In this document: in pieces, positions 10,814-20,010 of the stretch | How the letters are laid out: every line of letters starts with the position of its first letter | Numbering within the stretch: position 1 is the first letter of the stretch | DNA from: Actinomadura coerulea | GTDB lineage: Bacteria > Actinomycetota > Actinomycetes > Streptosporangiales > Streptosporangiaceae | Direction of reading: 5' to 3' | Assembly (NCBI RefSeq): GCF_014208105.1 | Contig: NZ_JACHMQ010000001.1 | Span: 6,386,001 to 6,450,000 of the forward strand | DNA: 64,000 bases | Notes under the pieces: generated by a model | Database searches by the model: none | Told to the model about the DNA's origin: nothing | Seen by the model: the letters and a program-made list of their open reading frames with translations, nothing else | Made by a program: the position numbers and the translations under genes

Positions 10814-11506
10814 CGCTTCGAGGCCGTCGAGGACGCAGGCGAGCCCGAACGCGAAGCGCCCCTCCAGGACGTCGCCGGTCTCCTTCATCCAGATCTCGCG
10901 GATGTGGGACGCGAGCCCGGGGCGCTCCCCGTCCAGCCGGTCCAGGTAGGGGCCGAGGTTCTCGACCCATTGCGCGGCGGACGTGCCGGGCTGGGCGCGC
11001 TGCCAGCTCGCCTCGCTCCCGGCCGCGCCGATGACGTAGTCGACCACCGCCGACCAGGCGTACTCGAGGTCGAAGCCGGTGAACCCGGCGGCGCCGAACG
11101 CGGCGAGGACCTCGTCCAGGACGCGGGTCGCGTTCGGGCCGATCATCGGGCGGCCGCCGAACAGCGTCACCGTCCACGGATGCCGGTGGATCATCGCGCG
11201 GAGGCTGCGCGCGTAGCCGGTGGCGGCGGCCCGCCAGCCGTCGCCGGACGGCACCGCCACCTCGGCCATGACACGGTCGAGGGCGAGCTCCAGCAGCTCG
11301 TCCTTGTTCGCGACGTGCCAGTACACCGATGTCGCGCCCGCGTTCAGGCGGGTGCCGAGGCGGCGCATGCTGAGGCCGTCCAGCCCCTCGGCGTCCAGCA
11401 GTTCGAGCGCGGCGTCGACGATCTGCGTCCGGCCGAGGGCGGGCCGGCCCCGCCGCGCGCGCTCCGGCCGCACCCAGACGGACGGCGCCCTGCTCTCCTC
11501 GGCCAT
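10793..11506 (-). CDS. TetR/AcrR-family transcriptional repressor
   Basis: A 237-residue regulator. The N-terminal helix-turn-helix covers about residues 22-70 (GRTQIVDAALELLDAEG, MRRLGTRLNAGATSVYWHV, then NKDELLELALDRV). The C-terminal ligand domain resembles TetR_C (HPWTVTLFGGRPMIGPNA). The second ATG (MAEES) is preferred because GGGAGG lies about eight bases upstream of it; the first ATG is too close. It is divergent from an MFS pump, and the intergenic region holds a nested palindrome over the pump promoter. It therefore probably represses the pump and itself until a drug-like ligand binds. Confidence 0.93.
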   Translation of the reverse strand: MAEESRAPSVWVRPERARRGRPALGRTQIVDAALELLDAEGLDGLSMRRLGTRLNAGATSVYWHVANKDELLELALDRVMAEVAVPSGDGWRAAATGYARSLRAMIHRHPWTVTLFGGRPMIGPNATRVLDEVLAAFGAAGFTGFDLEYAWSAVVDYVIGAAGSEASWQRAQPGTSAAQWVENLGPYLDRLDGERPGLASHIREIWMKETGDVLEGRFAFGLACVLDGLEARRPPAR

Positions 11507-11545
11507 CGGCATGCCCTCCCTCGCTCTCGTACAGGGTACCGGGAC

Positions 11546-11602
11546 TTGAACACCGTGCGAGTTGGGTCGTACAGTGTGCGAGCTAACTCGAACGCTGTAC
11601 GA
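11546..11602 (+). promoter_or_regulatory. MFS pump promoter with nested palindromic TetR-type operator
   Basis: Candidate -35 TTGAAC (11546-11551) and -10 TACAGT (11570-11575) are 18 bases apart. Two palindromes share one centre at 11584.5: outer arms TCGTACAG (11567-11574) and CTGTACGA (11595-11602), and inner arms CGAG (11579) and CTCG (11590). A third TCGTACAG occurs at 11527-11534. The position over the -10 fits repression by the divergent TetR protein. Confidence 0.7.
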
Positions 11603-11621
11603 GAACCCTCAGGGAGTGATC

Positions 11622-13127
11622 ATGGAGGAGCCCCTCGCCCCGCACCCGCGGCGCTGGCACATCCTCGGCGTGCTGTGCCTCAGCCTGTTCGTCGTCGTGG
11701 TCGACAACACGATCCTCAACGTGGCGATCCCGTCCCTGCTCCGGGACCTCGACGCCACCACCTCCGACGTCCAGTGGGTGATCGACGCCTACTCGCTGGT
11801 GTTCGCCGGCCTGCTGATCACCGCGGGCAGCCTCGGCGACCGGTACGGGCGCCGCCGCGCGATGCTGGCCGGATTCGCGCTGTTCGGCGCCGGGTCCCTG
11901 CTCGCCGCCTTCGCGGAGAGCCCCGCCCAGCTCGTCGCGATGCGGGCGCTGATGGGCGTGGGAGGCGCGTTCCTCATGCCGGGGACGCTGTCGATCATGG
12001 CTCAGGTGTTCGGCCCGGACGAGCGCGCGAAGGCGTTCGCCATCTGGGGCGCGACGTCCATGGTCGGCCTCGCCGCAGGGCCGACGCTCGGCGGGCTCCT
12101 GCTGGAGCACTTCTGGTGGGGGTCGGTCTTCCTGGTGAACGTGCCCGTCGCCGCGGTCGCCGTCGCCGGGCTGCTGCTCCTCGTCCCGGAGTCGCGCGGA
12201 CCGCGCCGCCGCCCGGACGTGCCCGGCGCCGTGCTGTCCACTGCGGGCATGTCGGCGCTGGTGTGGGCGGTCATCTCCGCTCCCGCGCACGGCTGGACCG
12301 GCGCCCGCGCGCTCGGCGGGCTGGCCGCCGGCGCCGCGGCGCTCGCCCTGTTCGCCGCGTGGCAGCACCGCAACCCCGAGCCGATGCTCGACCTCGGCCT
12401 GCTGCGCGACCGCGACTTCTCCGGGGCCGCCGCCATGATCGCGCTGTTCGGGTTCGCGCTGGCCGGGATGCTGTTCGCCCTGACCCAGCTGCTCCAGTTC
12501 GTGCACGGCTACGGGCCGCTCAAGGCCGGGCTCGCGCTGCTGCCGGTCGCGGTCTCCGCCGGCCTCGGCAACGGCCTCGGCGCGTCGCTGGAGTCGCGGT
12601 TCGGCGCCCGTCCCGCCCTCGTCGCCGGGTTCTCCGTCGTCGCGGCCGGGTTCCTGGCCCTCGGGCTGACCGGGCCGGACGACGGCTACGCCGCGCTCGC
12701 GGCCGGGCTCGTCGTCCTCGGCTTCGGCGCCGGGCTCGGCGCCCCGCCCGCCTACAGCACGCTCATGGCCGCCGTCCCTCCCGAGGAGGCCGGGGTCGGC
12801 TCGGCGGTGAACGACGCGGGCCAGGAGCTCGGCAGCGCGCTCGGCGTCGCCGTCCTCGGCAGCGTCGTCTCCGCCGCCTACGCCCGCGCCCTGCCCGCCG
12901 CCGCGCCCCCGGCGGCGCGCCACTCGCTCGGCGAGGCCCTGGCGACCGGCGACCCGGGCCTCGCCCGCGCCGCGCGCGACGCCTTCGCCCACGCGGTGTC
13001 GGCCGCCTCGTTCGCCGCGTGCGGCGCGATGCTGGCCGCCGCCCTGTTCGCCGCGTTCGTCGTGCGCGCCCGCCGTCCCGCGACCGCTCCCCACGCGCGG
13101 AGCCCGCGTGAAAGCGAGCCCGCGTGA
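11622..13127 (+). CDS. MFS multidrug efflux transporter, DHA2 (14-TMS) type
   Basis: A 501-residue membrane protein of the EmrB/QacA group. Motif D1 is VVVVDNTILNVAIPSL in the first helix, motif A is GSLGDRYGRRRAM, and motif C-like GVGGAFLMPGTLSI follows. Hydrophobic segments number about 14, as expected for DHA2 drug/proton antiporters. The ATG at 11622 follows AGGGAG; an upstream in-frame start would place the operator inside the coding region. Expression is probably released when the divergent TetR repressor binds substrate. Confidence 0.92.
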   Translation: MEEPLAPHPRRWHILGVLCLSLFVVVVDNTILNVAIPSLLRDLDATTSDVQWVIDAYSLVFAGLLITAGSLGDRYGRRRAMLAGFALFGAGSLLAAFAESPAQLVAMRALMGVGGAFLMPGTLSIMAQVFGPDERAKAFAIWGATSMVGLAAGPTLGGLLLEHFWWGSVFLVNVPVAAVAVAGLLLLVPESRGPRRRPDVPGAVLSTAGMSALVWAVISAPAHGWTGARALGGLAAGAAALALFAAWQHRNPEPMLDLGLLRDRDFSGAAAMIALFGFALAGMLFALTQLLQFVHGYGPLKAGLALLPVAVSAGLGNGLGASLESRFGARPALVAGFSVVAAGFLALGLTGPDDGYAALAAGLVVLGFGAGLGAPPAYSTLMAAVPPEEAGVGSAVNDAGQELGSALGVAVLGSVVSAAYARALPAAAPPAARHSLGEALATGDPGLARAARDAFAHAVSAASFAACGAMLAAALFAAFVVRARRPATAPHARSPRESEPA

Positions 13128-13180
13128 AGCGAGCCCGCCCGAGAGCGAAGGCCCCGCCCATCGAGCCGACCGGCTGAGCG

Positions 13181-14722
13181 CTAGGCGAGCAGGTCGGACG
13201 GGGCGGTGCCCGTCTCGGTGAGCGGCAGGCCGAGCGCCACGCGCTCGGTCAGCCAGCCGCTCGGACGGTAACGCGGGTCGCCGGTCGCCTCGTGCATCTG
13301 CTCCAGGACGTCGAGGACGCGCTCGGCGCCCACGTGGTCGCCCCACTCCAGCGGTCCGCGCGGGTAGCCGAGCCCGAGCCGCACGGCGGTGTCGATGTCG
13401 GCGGGACTGGCCAGCCGCTGCTCGGCGATGCCGCAGCCCACGTTGACGACCGACGCCAGCAGCCGCGGCGCGACGGCGACGGGCGCGTCCCGCACGACGG
13501 TCACCGGCCGTCCCGTGGCGAGGAGGGCGGCGAGCGCCGCGCGGCCCGCCTCCGGGTCGAGCGCGGGCTGCACGGTGAGGGTGATCCGGCCGAAGAACCC
13601 GGAGAACCCGTCGATCCCCAGGGTCCGCTCCCCGGGGAGGCCGTTCCAGACCTTCGTCGCGACGCTCATGTCCGTCGCTGCGTCGACCAGCAGGACGGCC
13701 TCCCCGGACGGCTCGTCACCCGCCTCGACCTCCACCCCGGCCTCCGACAGCAGCATTCCCAGCGTCTCGCGGTGCTGCGGCTCCTGGAACCAGACGGGCC
13801 GGAAGTCGGTGGCCGGGGCGCCGGCCTCGGCGGGCTCCTGCTTCACCCCGTCCACGTACTTGTAGAAGCCCTCTCCGGTCTTGCGCCCCAGAAGCCCGGC
13901 CTCCAGGCGCGCCCTGCCGATCCTGGACGGGCGGAACCGCGGCTCGGTGTAGAAGCCCGTCCAGATGGACTCCATCACCGGGTGCGACACGTCCATCCCG
14001 GTCAGGTCGAGCAGTTCGCACGGCCCCATCCTCAGGCCGAGGACGTCCCGCGCGATGCGGTCGATGTCCACGGGCTCGGCGACGCCCTCGGAGAGGATCT
14101 GCAACGCCTCCGTCACCAGGCCGCGCCCAGCGTGGTTGACGAGGAACCCCGGCGCGTCAGGGGCGAGCACGGGAGTGTGACCGAGACGCCTCACCAGGTC
14201 GGCGAGCGCGTCCGGGATCCACCCGGCCGTGCGCGCCCCCGGAATCACCTCGACGAGCTTCATCAGCGGCACCGGATTGAAGAAGTGCAGCCCCGCCACC
14301 CTGGACGGGTCGTCCAGCGCGGCGGCGATCGCCGTCACCGGAAGCGAACTGGTGTTGGTCGCGAGGACCGTGTGCTCCGGGCAGACCTTCTCCAGCGACC
14401 TGAACAGCTCCCGCTTGGTGTCCATGTCCTCCCGGACGGCCTCCACGACGAGGTCGCAGTCCTGGAATGGGGTGAGCGGCTCGCCGACCGGCCGGAGCCG
14501 CCCCTTCGCCGCCCGCGCGTCGGCCGCCGTCATGCGCCCCTTCGCGGCGAGCCTGTCGAACATGGCCCCGACGTGCTCGGCCGCCTCCATCACGGCCCGC
14601 GTCCGGATGTCGGCCAGCTCCACCGTCAGCCCGCCCGCGGCGGCGAGCTGCGCGATCCCGCGCCCCATCGCCCCGGCACCGATCACCCGGATCGTCGTCG
14701 CCCGGCCCGCCCACTGCTCCAC
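13181..14722 (-). CDS. 3-hydroxyacyl-CoA dehydrogenase (PaaH/Hbd-like)
   Basis: A 513-residue NAD-dependent dehydrogenase oxidising (3S)-3-hydroxyacyl-CoA to 3-ketoacyl-CoA. The Rossmann motif is VIGAGAMGRGIAQLAA near the N-terminus. The catalytic His is in LHFFNPVPLMKLVEV, with the serine/asparagine loop TNTSSLPVT before it. Two C-terminal 3HCDH domains follow, the length seen in PaaH-type enzymes rather than the 280-residue Hbd form. GTG at 14722 is chosen because GGGAGG precedes it; an upstream ATG would add an unconserved tail. It is divergent from a thiolase that would cleave its product. A phenylacetate role is possible, but no other paa genes are present. Confidence 0.9.
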   Translation of the reverse strand: MEQWAGRATTIRVIGAGAMGRGIAQLAAAGGLTVELADIRTRAVMEAAEHVGAMFDRLAAKGRMTAADARAAKGRLRPVGEPLTPFQDCDLVVEAVREDMDTKRELFRSLEKVCPEHTVLATNTSSLPVTAIAAALDDPSRVAGLHFFNPVPLMKLVEVIPGARTAGWIPDALADLVRRLGHTPVLAPDAPGFLVNHAGRGLVTEALQILSEGVAEPVDIDRIARDVLGLRMGPCELLDLTGMDVSHPVMESIWTGFYTEPRFRPSRIGRARLEAGLLGRKTGEGFYKYVDGVKQEPAEAGAPATDFRPVWFQEPQHRETLGMLLSEAGVEVEAGDEPSGEAVLLVDAATDMSVATKVWNGLPGERTLGIDGFSGFFGRITLTVQPALDPEAGRAALAALLATGRPVTVVRDAPVAVAPRLLASVVNVGCGIAEQRLASPADIDTAVRLGLGYPRGPLEWGDHVGAERVLDVLEQMHEATGDPRYRPSGWLTERVALGLPLTETGTAPSDLLA

Positions 14723-14885
14723 GTCGCCTCCCGCGCTCGCCCAGCCGTCTGGCCCACGTCCCGGTTCGCCACCGCCATGGGTACCCAGCATTCAACCTCC
14801 ACTGGGCGGAAACCCGGACGGCGCCCTCCCGGGCGGGGGGCCGTACCCTGCGAAGTGCCCGCGACCCCATCCCGAGGAGACCACC

Positions 14886-16094
14886 ATGCGCGACGCGGTG
14901 ATCTGCGAGCCGCTGCGTACCCCCATCGGCCGGTTCGGCGGAGCGCTCAGGACCGTCACGGCGGTCGAGCTCGCCGCCACCGTCGTCCGCGCCCTGGTCG
15001 AGCGGACCGGCCTGCCCGGGGACGCGATCGACGAGGTGGTCCTCGGGCACTGCTACCCCACCTCCGACGCCCCCGCCATCGGGCGCGTCGCCGCGCTGGA
15101 CGCCGGGCTCCCCGTCACGGTCGGCGGCACCCAGCTCGACCGGCGGTGCGGATCCGGGCTCCAGGCCGTCCTGAACGCCGCCATGCAGGTCCAGACCGGC
15201 GCCGGCGACGTGATCATCGCGGGTGGGGCGGAGAGCATGAGCGGCGCGCCGTTCTACACCACCGCGGCCCGCTGGGGCGTGCGCGGGCCGTCCCTCGACC
15301 TGCACGACGCGCTCGCGCGGGGCCGCGTCACCGCCGGCGGCGTCAACCATCCCGTCCCGGGCGGGATGCTGGAGACCGCCGAGAACCTGCGCCGCGAGTA
15401 CGGCATCGGGCGCCGGGAGCAGGACGAGCTGGCCGTCCGGTCCCACGAGCGCGCCGTCGCCGCCCAGCGGTCGGGCGTCTTCGCGGAGGAGATCGTCCCG
15501 GTGACCGTCCGGTCGCGCAAGGGCGACACGGTCGTCGACACCGACGAGCACCCGCGCCCCGGCACCACCGTCGAGGGCCTGGCGGAACTGCGTCCCGTCC
15601 TCGGAAGGAAGGACGCCGAGGCCACCGTGACGGCGGGCAACGCCAGCGGCCAGAACGACGCCGCCGCCGCCTGCGTGGTCACCACCCCCGAACGCGCCGC
15701 CGAGCTGGGCCTGCGGCCCCTCGTCCGGCTCGTCTCCTGGGGCCGCGCCGGGGTGCCGCCCGAGACGATGGGCATCGGCCCCGTCCCCGCCACCGCCAAG
15801 GCCCTGGACGCCGCCGGCCTCACCCTCGCCGACATGGACCTCATCGAGCTGAACGAGGCGTTCGCCGCGCAGGTCCTCGCCGTCACCCGCGAATGGGGAC
15901 TGAAGGACGCCGACTGGGACCGCGTCAACGTGCACGGCTCCGGCATCTCCCTCGGTCACCCCGTCGGCGCGACCGGCGCCCGCATCCTCGCCACCCTCGC
16001 CCGCGAGATGGACCGCCGCGAGGCCCGCTACGGCCTGGAGACGATGTGCATCGGCGGCGGCCAGGGCCTCGCCGCGATCTTCGAGCGCGTCTGA
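14886..16094 (+). CDS. Acetyl-CoA acetyltransferase / thiolase
   Basis: A 402-residue thiolase. The nucleophilic Cys88 lies in DRRCGSGLQAV. The C-terminal catalytic residues are His358 (SLGHPVGATGAR) and Cys388 (METMCIGGGQG-like block, here LETMCIGGGQG), with NEAFAAQ before them. All key residues are present. The ATG follows GAGGAGACC. The divergent hydroxyacyl-CoA dehydrogenase makes its substrate, so the two likely form the last steps of a beta-oxidation-like or beta-ketoadipyl-CoA route. Whether it degrades or synthesises acetoacetyl-CoA cannot be told from sequence. Confidence 0.94.
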   Translation: MRDAVICEPLRTPIGRFGGALRTVTAVELAATVVRALVERTGLPGDAIDEVVLGHCYPTSDAPAIGRVAALDAGLPVTVGGTQLDRRCGSGLQAVLNAAMQVQTGAGDVIIAGGAESMSGAPFYTTAARWGVRGPSLDLHDALARGRVTAGGVNHPVPGGMLETAENLRREYGIGRREQDELAVRSHERAVAAQRSGVFAEEIVPVTVRSRKGDTVVDTDEHPRPGTTVEGLAELRPVLGRKDAEATVTAGNASGQNDAAAACVVTTPERAAELGLRPLVRLVSWGRAGVPPETMGIGPVPATAKALDAAGLTLADMDLIELNEAFAAQVLAVTREWGLKDADWDRVNVHGSGISLGHPVGATGARILATLAREMDRREARYGLETMCIGGGQGLAAIFERV

Positions 16095-16130
16095 CCGAAC
16101 ACCACGGGGACGGGCGGCGTCTGAGGGGGC

Positions 16131-16862
16131 ATGAGTCCGAAGTGCGAACAGTGTGACGGCCCGCTGGTCCCGGTCCAGGCCGGCATGCCCATCGACGACA
16201 CGCCGTACCGGCGGCACGAGCGCCGCGAGATCTACTACACCGGCGGCTGCATGGGCGGGCCCGCGCCCTGGTGGTGCTGGTCGTGCGAGCGCTTCGCCGA
16301 CCCCGAGCCGCGGCCCTCGCCCTCGATGACCGTGGAGGGCTACCAGCTGTCCCTCCTCAACGACATGCGCGGTGTCAGCCCGTCCCTCCCGGAACTGCCG
16401 GCGCCCTACACCGACCCTCCGGAGGCCCTGGTGGAGGAGGCCGTCGAGTGGAGGAGCCCGGACATGCTGAAGATCAAGGACATGGCGGTGATCCTGGGCG
16501 AGCCGGTCAGCGGCGGCCCCTCCCGGCACCGGTTCGCCCTCCCGCTCTGGCCCGACTTCTGGCTGGAGCACGAGAGCATGGACACCGAGGTCGGCGACTA
16601 CGTCGTCGGCAAGCGGTTCGTCCGCAGGTCGGGCGAGCCGATGCGGTCGGTGGACGACATGCGCCCCTGGTCGGTCCTGCGGCTGGAGGCCGAGGCGTTC
16701 TTCGGCTGGGAGCCCACGCGGCTGCCGAACGCGTACTACCACGTCGTGCCGTTCGAGATCGGCGGACGCCCGATGGAGGCGTACTTCGTCCACGACCTCC
16801 TCATGCAGGTCTCGGAACGCTCGGAGAGCCAGGGCCCGTCTCGAAATGGGCCGGGACTGTGA
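16131..16862 (+). CDS. Conserved hypothetical protein with Cys pairs
   Basis: A 243-residue soluble protein I do not recognise. The first 65 residues have a CEQC pair and a later CWSC pair, spaced like a small zinc ribbon. The rest is acidic with LPLWPDFWLEHESM-like aromatic patches and no membrane segment or signal peptide. The ATG follows GAGGGGGC, 36 bases after the thiolase, so it could be co-transcribed. It ends 7 bases from the convergent DinB-like gene. Confidence 0.75.
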   Translation: MSPKCEQCDGPLVPVQAGMPIDDTPYRRHERREIYYTGGCMGGPAPWWCWSCERFADPEPRPSPSMTVEGYQLSLLNDMRGVSPSLPELPAPYTDPPEALVEEAVEWRSPDMLKIKDMAVILGEPVSGGPSRHRFALPLWPDFWLEHESMDTEVGDYVVGKRFVRRSGEPMRSVDDMRPWSVLRLEAEAFFGWEPTRLPNAYYHVVPFEIGGRPMEAYFVHDLLMQVSERSESQGPSRNGPGL

Positions 16863-16869
16863 AACACCG

Positions 16870-17469
16870 TTAGCCGCGGTCCGCCGTCCAGGACGGGTCC
16901 CGGCCGGTCATGGCGATGAGGCGGTCGAGCGCGGACGCCTCCGCGCCCACCTCGACGGCGGGGCCGAACAGGCCCGGGACGCCCTGGCCGCCGCTCTGCT
17001 CGACGGCCGGGCCGACGAAGGCCAGGCACGCCTCGATCTCCTCCTCGCCGGTCTCGTAGGGCCGGCCGATGGCGCGGGAGACGTCCCAGCCGTGCACGAC
17101 CAGCTCGTTCATCGCGACGAAACCGGCCTGGTCGCCGGGCAGGTCGACGCCGCCCGCCTGCGTCATGCCCTGCCACGCCTCCGGGGAGCGCCAGGCCGCG
17201 GCCAGCGCGTCGAGCCGCTCGGGGACGCTGACCCGCCAGTCCGGGGCCAGCCGGGCGGCGTCGGCGGACGGCGGCTGCGACGGGCCGTCCGGGAAGTCCT
17301 TCGCCGCGGCCCAGGTGAAGGCCAGGGCGAAGCCGCCCACGTGGTCGATGAGGGCGCCGAGCGGCATGCCGTCGTTGGGCGTCGGGCCGGCGAGCTGGGA
17401 GTCGCTCACGTCCGCGAGCAGGCCGGCCATCCGCCGGGCGGCGGGGCCGAGGTCGGGTGTCGAGGTCAT
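16870..17469 (-). CDS. TIGR03086-type metal-binding (DinB/maleylpyruvate isomerase-like) protein
   Basis: A 199-residue protein of the DinB/MDMPI four-helix superfamily. The metal-binding histidines are expected in ALIDHVGGFALAF and ELVVHGWDVSRAIG; the latter is the hallmark motif of TIGR03086 proteins. Family members use mycothiol or act as metal-dependent hydrolases or transferases in actinobacteria. No substrate can be assigned. It is monocistronic and convergent with the previous gene. Confidence 0.88.
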   Translation of the reverse strand: MTSTPDLGPAARRMAGLLADVSDSQLAGPTPNDGMPLGALIDHVGGFALAFTWAAAKDFPDGPSQPPSADAARLAPDWRVSVPERLDALAAAWRSPEAWQGMTQAGGVDLPGDQAGFVAMNELVVHGWDVSRAIGRPYETGEEEIEACLAFVGPAVEQSGGQGVPGLFGPAVEVGAEASALDRLIAMTGRDPSWTADRG

Positions 17470-17649
17470 CTGGGGTCCTTCCGTTTCGCGTACCGCTGGA
17501 CGGGACGGAGGTGGACGCGCCCCGCCCCGTGTTATGGACTCGGGAACCGCCGGATACTCATCGCCACGCGGGTAAGAGTCGAGATCGAAGGCCTCGGCGG
17601 TCCGGACATCGGCGCGGGCTGTTCTGACCAGGGGATGTGACGCATAAGC

Positions 17650-17664
17650 TACTACCGAGTAGTA
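17650..17664. promoter_or_regulatory. Palindrome upstream of the Fe-S reductase gene
   Basis: TACTAC-CGA-GTAGTA, a perfect 6-bp inverted repeat about 80 bases before the GTG start of the membrane Fe-S protein. It looks like a TetR-type operator. No regulator gene is adjacent, so the binding protein is unknown. Confidence 0.5.
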
Positions 17665-17742
17665 TTCGGGCCCCGGGTGGAGAGCGGTCCGGCGCGCGCC
17701 CTACGCTGGCTGCCATCGCCCGTACCCCAGGAGGACGGAACA

Positions 17743-19890
17743 GTGTTCTGGATCACATTGGTCATCGGGCTCGCCGGAGCGGCGGTCGCGCTGGCGCTCG
17801 CCGGGAGGCGAGTGCTGTTCCTGTACGCGATCGCCAAGAGCGGGCAGCCTGATCCCGAGCGGACCCTGCAGGTCAGGCGTGAGCCCGCCAAGGCCGTCGA
17901 GGGCCAGGCCGTCGAGGTCCTCGGCCAGCGCAAGCTGCTGAAGTGGACCCTCGCCGGCGTCTCGCACGCCGCCGTCATGTGGGCGTTCATCCTGCTGGTC
18001 ACCGTCTACCTGGAGGCGGCCGTCGCGCTGCTGTTCGGGCTGGACGCCAAGATCCCCGGCCTGCAGACCTGGCCGCCGATCGGCTTCGTCCAGGACACGA
18101 TCGCCCTCGCCTGCACCGCCGGCCTGATCGTCTTCACCGCGATCCGGATCAAGAACTCGCCCAAGCGCATCGGCCGCAAGTCCCGGTTCAAGGGCTCGCA
18201 CCTGTCCGGCGCCTGGATGACGCTGTTCATGATCTTCAACGTGATCTGGACGATGTTCTTCTTCCGCGGCGTGGAGTGGGCCAGCGGCAACCTCCCCTAC
18301 GGCAAGGGCGCCTACTTCTCCTACCTGGTCGGCCACCTGTTCGACGGGCTGAGCGGCCACACGCTGGAGATCCTGGAGTCGGTCGGCCTGCTGCTGCACA
18401 TCGCCGTCGCGCTGGTCTTCCTGGTCTTCGTCGTCCACTCCAAGCACCTGCACATCTTCCTGGCCCCGCTGAACGTCATGTTCAAGCGCCGCCCGGACGG
18501 CCTCGGCGCCGCGCAGCCGATGATGTCGGGCGGCAAGCCCCTCGACTTCGAGGAGGCCGACCCCGACGAGGACGTCTTCGGCCGCGGCAAGATCGAGGAC
18601 TTCACCTGGAAGGGCTTCCTCGACATGGCGACCTGCACCGAGTGCGGTCGCTGCCAGTCGCAGTGCCCCGCCTGGAACACCGGCAAGCCGCTGTCGCCCA
18701 AGATGCTCGTCCTGGAACTGCGCGACCACGCCCTCGCCAAGGCGCCCTACTTCACCGCGTCGGAAGAGGCCCGCAACGGGTTCACCGACGAGCAGAAGCT
18801 CGCCATGGAGGTGGACAAGGCCCTCGTCGGCGACGACGGCGTCATCCACCCCGACGTCCTGTGGTCCTGCACCAACTGCGGTGCGTGCGTCGAGCAGTGC
18901 CCGGTCGACATCGAGCACATCGACCACATCCTGGACATGCGCCGCTTCCAGGTCATGATCGAGTCCTCGTTCCCCTCCGAGGCCGGCGTCATGCTGAAGA
19001 ACCTGGAGAACAAGGGCAACCCGTGGGGCATGTCCGAGATGAAGCGCCTCGAATGGATCGAGGAGCTCGACTTCGAGGTCGACGTCGTCGACGACAAGGT
19101 CTCCGAGGACACCGAGTACCTGTTCTGGGTCGGCTGCGCCGGCGCCCTGGAGGACCGCGCCAAGAAGACCACCAAGGCCGTCGCCGAGCTGCTCCACATC
19201 GCGGGCGTCAAGTTCGCCGTCCTCGGCCCCATGGAGGCGTGCACGGGCGACCCGGCCCGCCGCCTCGGCATGGAGTTCGTCTTCCAGATGCTCGGCCAGC
19301 AGAACGTCGAGACGCTGAACGACGCGGGCGTCAAGAAGATCGTCGCGACCTGCCCGCACTGCTTCAACACCCTCGCCAACGAGTACCCGCAGATCGGCGG
19401 GAACTACGAGGTCGTCCACCACACCCAGCTGCTCGCGCACCTGGTCGAGGAAGGAAAGCTCACCCCGGTCACCCCGATCGAGGAGAACATCACCTACCAC
19501 GACCCCTGCTTCCTCGGCCGCCACAACAAGGTCTACAAGCAGCCGCGCGACATCATGGCGACCGTCCCCGGCGTCAGGACGCAGGAGATGCACCGGCACA
19601 AGGACCGCGGCTTCTGCTGCGGCGCCGGCGGCGCCCGGATGTGGATGGAGGAGCGCATCGGCAAGCGGATCAACACCGAGCGCGTGGACGAGGCGCTGGA
19701 GACCAACCCCGACACCGTCTCCACCGCGTGCCCGTTCTGCCTGGTCATGCTGGGCGACGCCATCAACGAGAAGAAGAACGCGGGCGACGCCAAGGAGTCG
19801 CTGGAGGTCGTCGACGTCTCCCAGCTCCTGATCCGCTCGATCAAGGGCGAGGGCACCGCCCCCGAGAAGGAGGCGGTCGCCGCCGAATAG
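17743..19890 (+). CDS. Membrane-bound (Fe-S) heterodisulfide-reductase-like protein
   Basis: A 715-residue protein like the essential mycobacterial iron-sulfur reductase Rv0338c. About six transmembrane helices fill residues 1-250 (NarI-like, with possible haem-ligand His). A ferredoxin domain with CTECGRCQSQCP and CTNCGACVEQCP follows, binding two 4Fe-4S clusters. Two CCG-type cysteine domains (EACTGDPARRLG ... CPHC; HDPCFLGRHN ... FCCGAGG) end the chain. The GTG start has AGGAGG eight bases upstream. It probably passes electrons between the membrane quinone pool and a soluble partner. A palindrome and a strong terminator flank it, so it is monocistronic. Confidence 0.9.
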   Translation: MFWITLVIGLAGAAVALALAGRRVLFLYAIAKSGQPDPERTLQVRREPAKAVEGQAVEVLGQRKLLKWTLAGVSHAAVMWAFILLVTVYLEAAVALLFGLDAKIPGLQTWPPIGFVQDTIALACTAGLIVFTAIRIKNSPKRIGRKSRFKGSHLSGAWMTLFMIFNVIWTMFFFRGVEWASGNLPYGKGAYFSYLVGHLFDGLSGHTLEILESVGLLLHIAVALVFLVFVVHSKHLHIFLAPLNVMFKRRPDGLGAAQPMMSGGKPLDFEEADPDEDVFGRGKIEDFTWKGFLDMATCTECGRCQSQCPAWNTGKPLSPKMLVLELRDHALAKAPYFTASEEARNGFTDEQKLAMEVDKALVGDDGVIHPDVLWSCTNCGACVEQCPVDIEHIDHILDMRRFQVMIESSFPSEAGVMLKNLENKGNPWGMSEMKRLEWIEELDFEVDVVDDKVSEDTEYLFWVGCAGALEDRAKKTTKAVAELLHIAGVKFAVLGPMEACTGDPARRLGMEFVFQMLGQQNVETLNDAGVKKIVATCPHCFNTLANEYPQIGGNYEVVHHTQLLAHLVEEGKLTPVTPIEENITYHDPCFLGRHNKVYKQPRDIMATVPGVRTQEMHRHKDRGFCCGAGGARMWMEERIGKRINTERVDEALETNPDTVSTACPFCLVMLGDAINEKKNAGDAKESLEVVDVSQLLIRSIKGEGTAPEKEAVAAE

Positions 19891-19903
19891 GCGCGCCGGC
19901 CCG

Positions 19904-19939
19904 ACGGCCCCGGTCCCGCTCAGGCGGGGCCGGGGCCGT
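19904..19939 (+). terminator. Hairpin terminator after the Fe-S reductase
   Basis: A 16-bp stem with one G-T pair and a TCAG-type 4-base loop, followed by TT. It lies 13 bases after the stop codon. Confidence 0.85.
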
Positions 19940-20010
19940 TTCGCGCCGCCGGGCGGACCGTTTCGCGCTCCGCCGCGGTTGAGGGGGCGGCTCGCAGGTA
20001 AGACCTGGGG

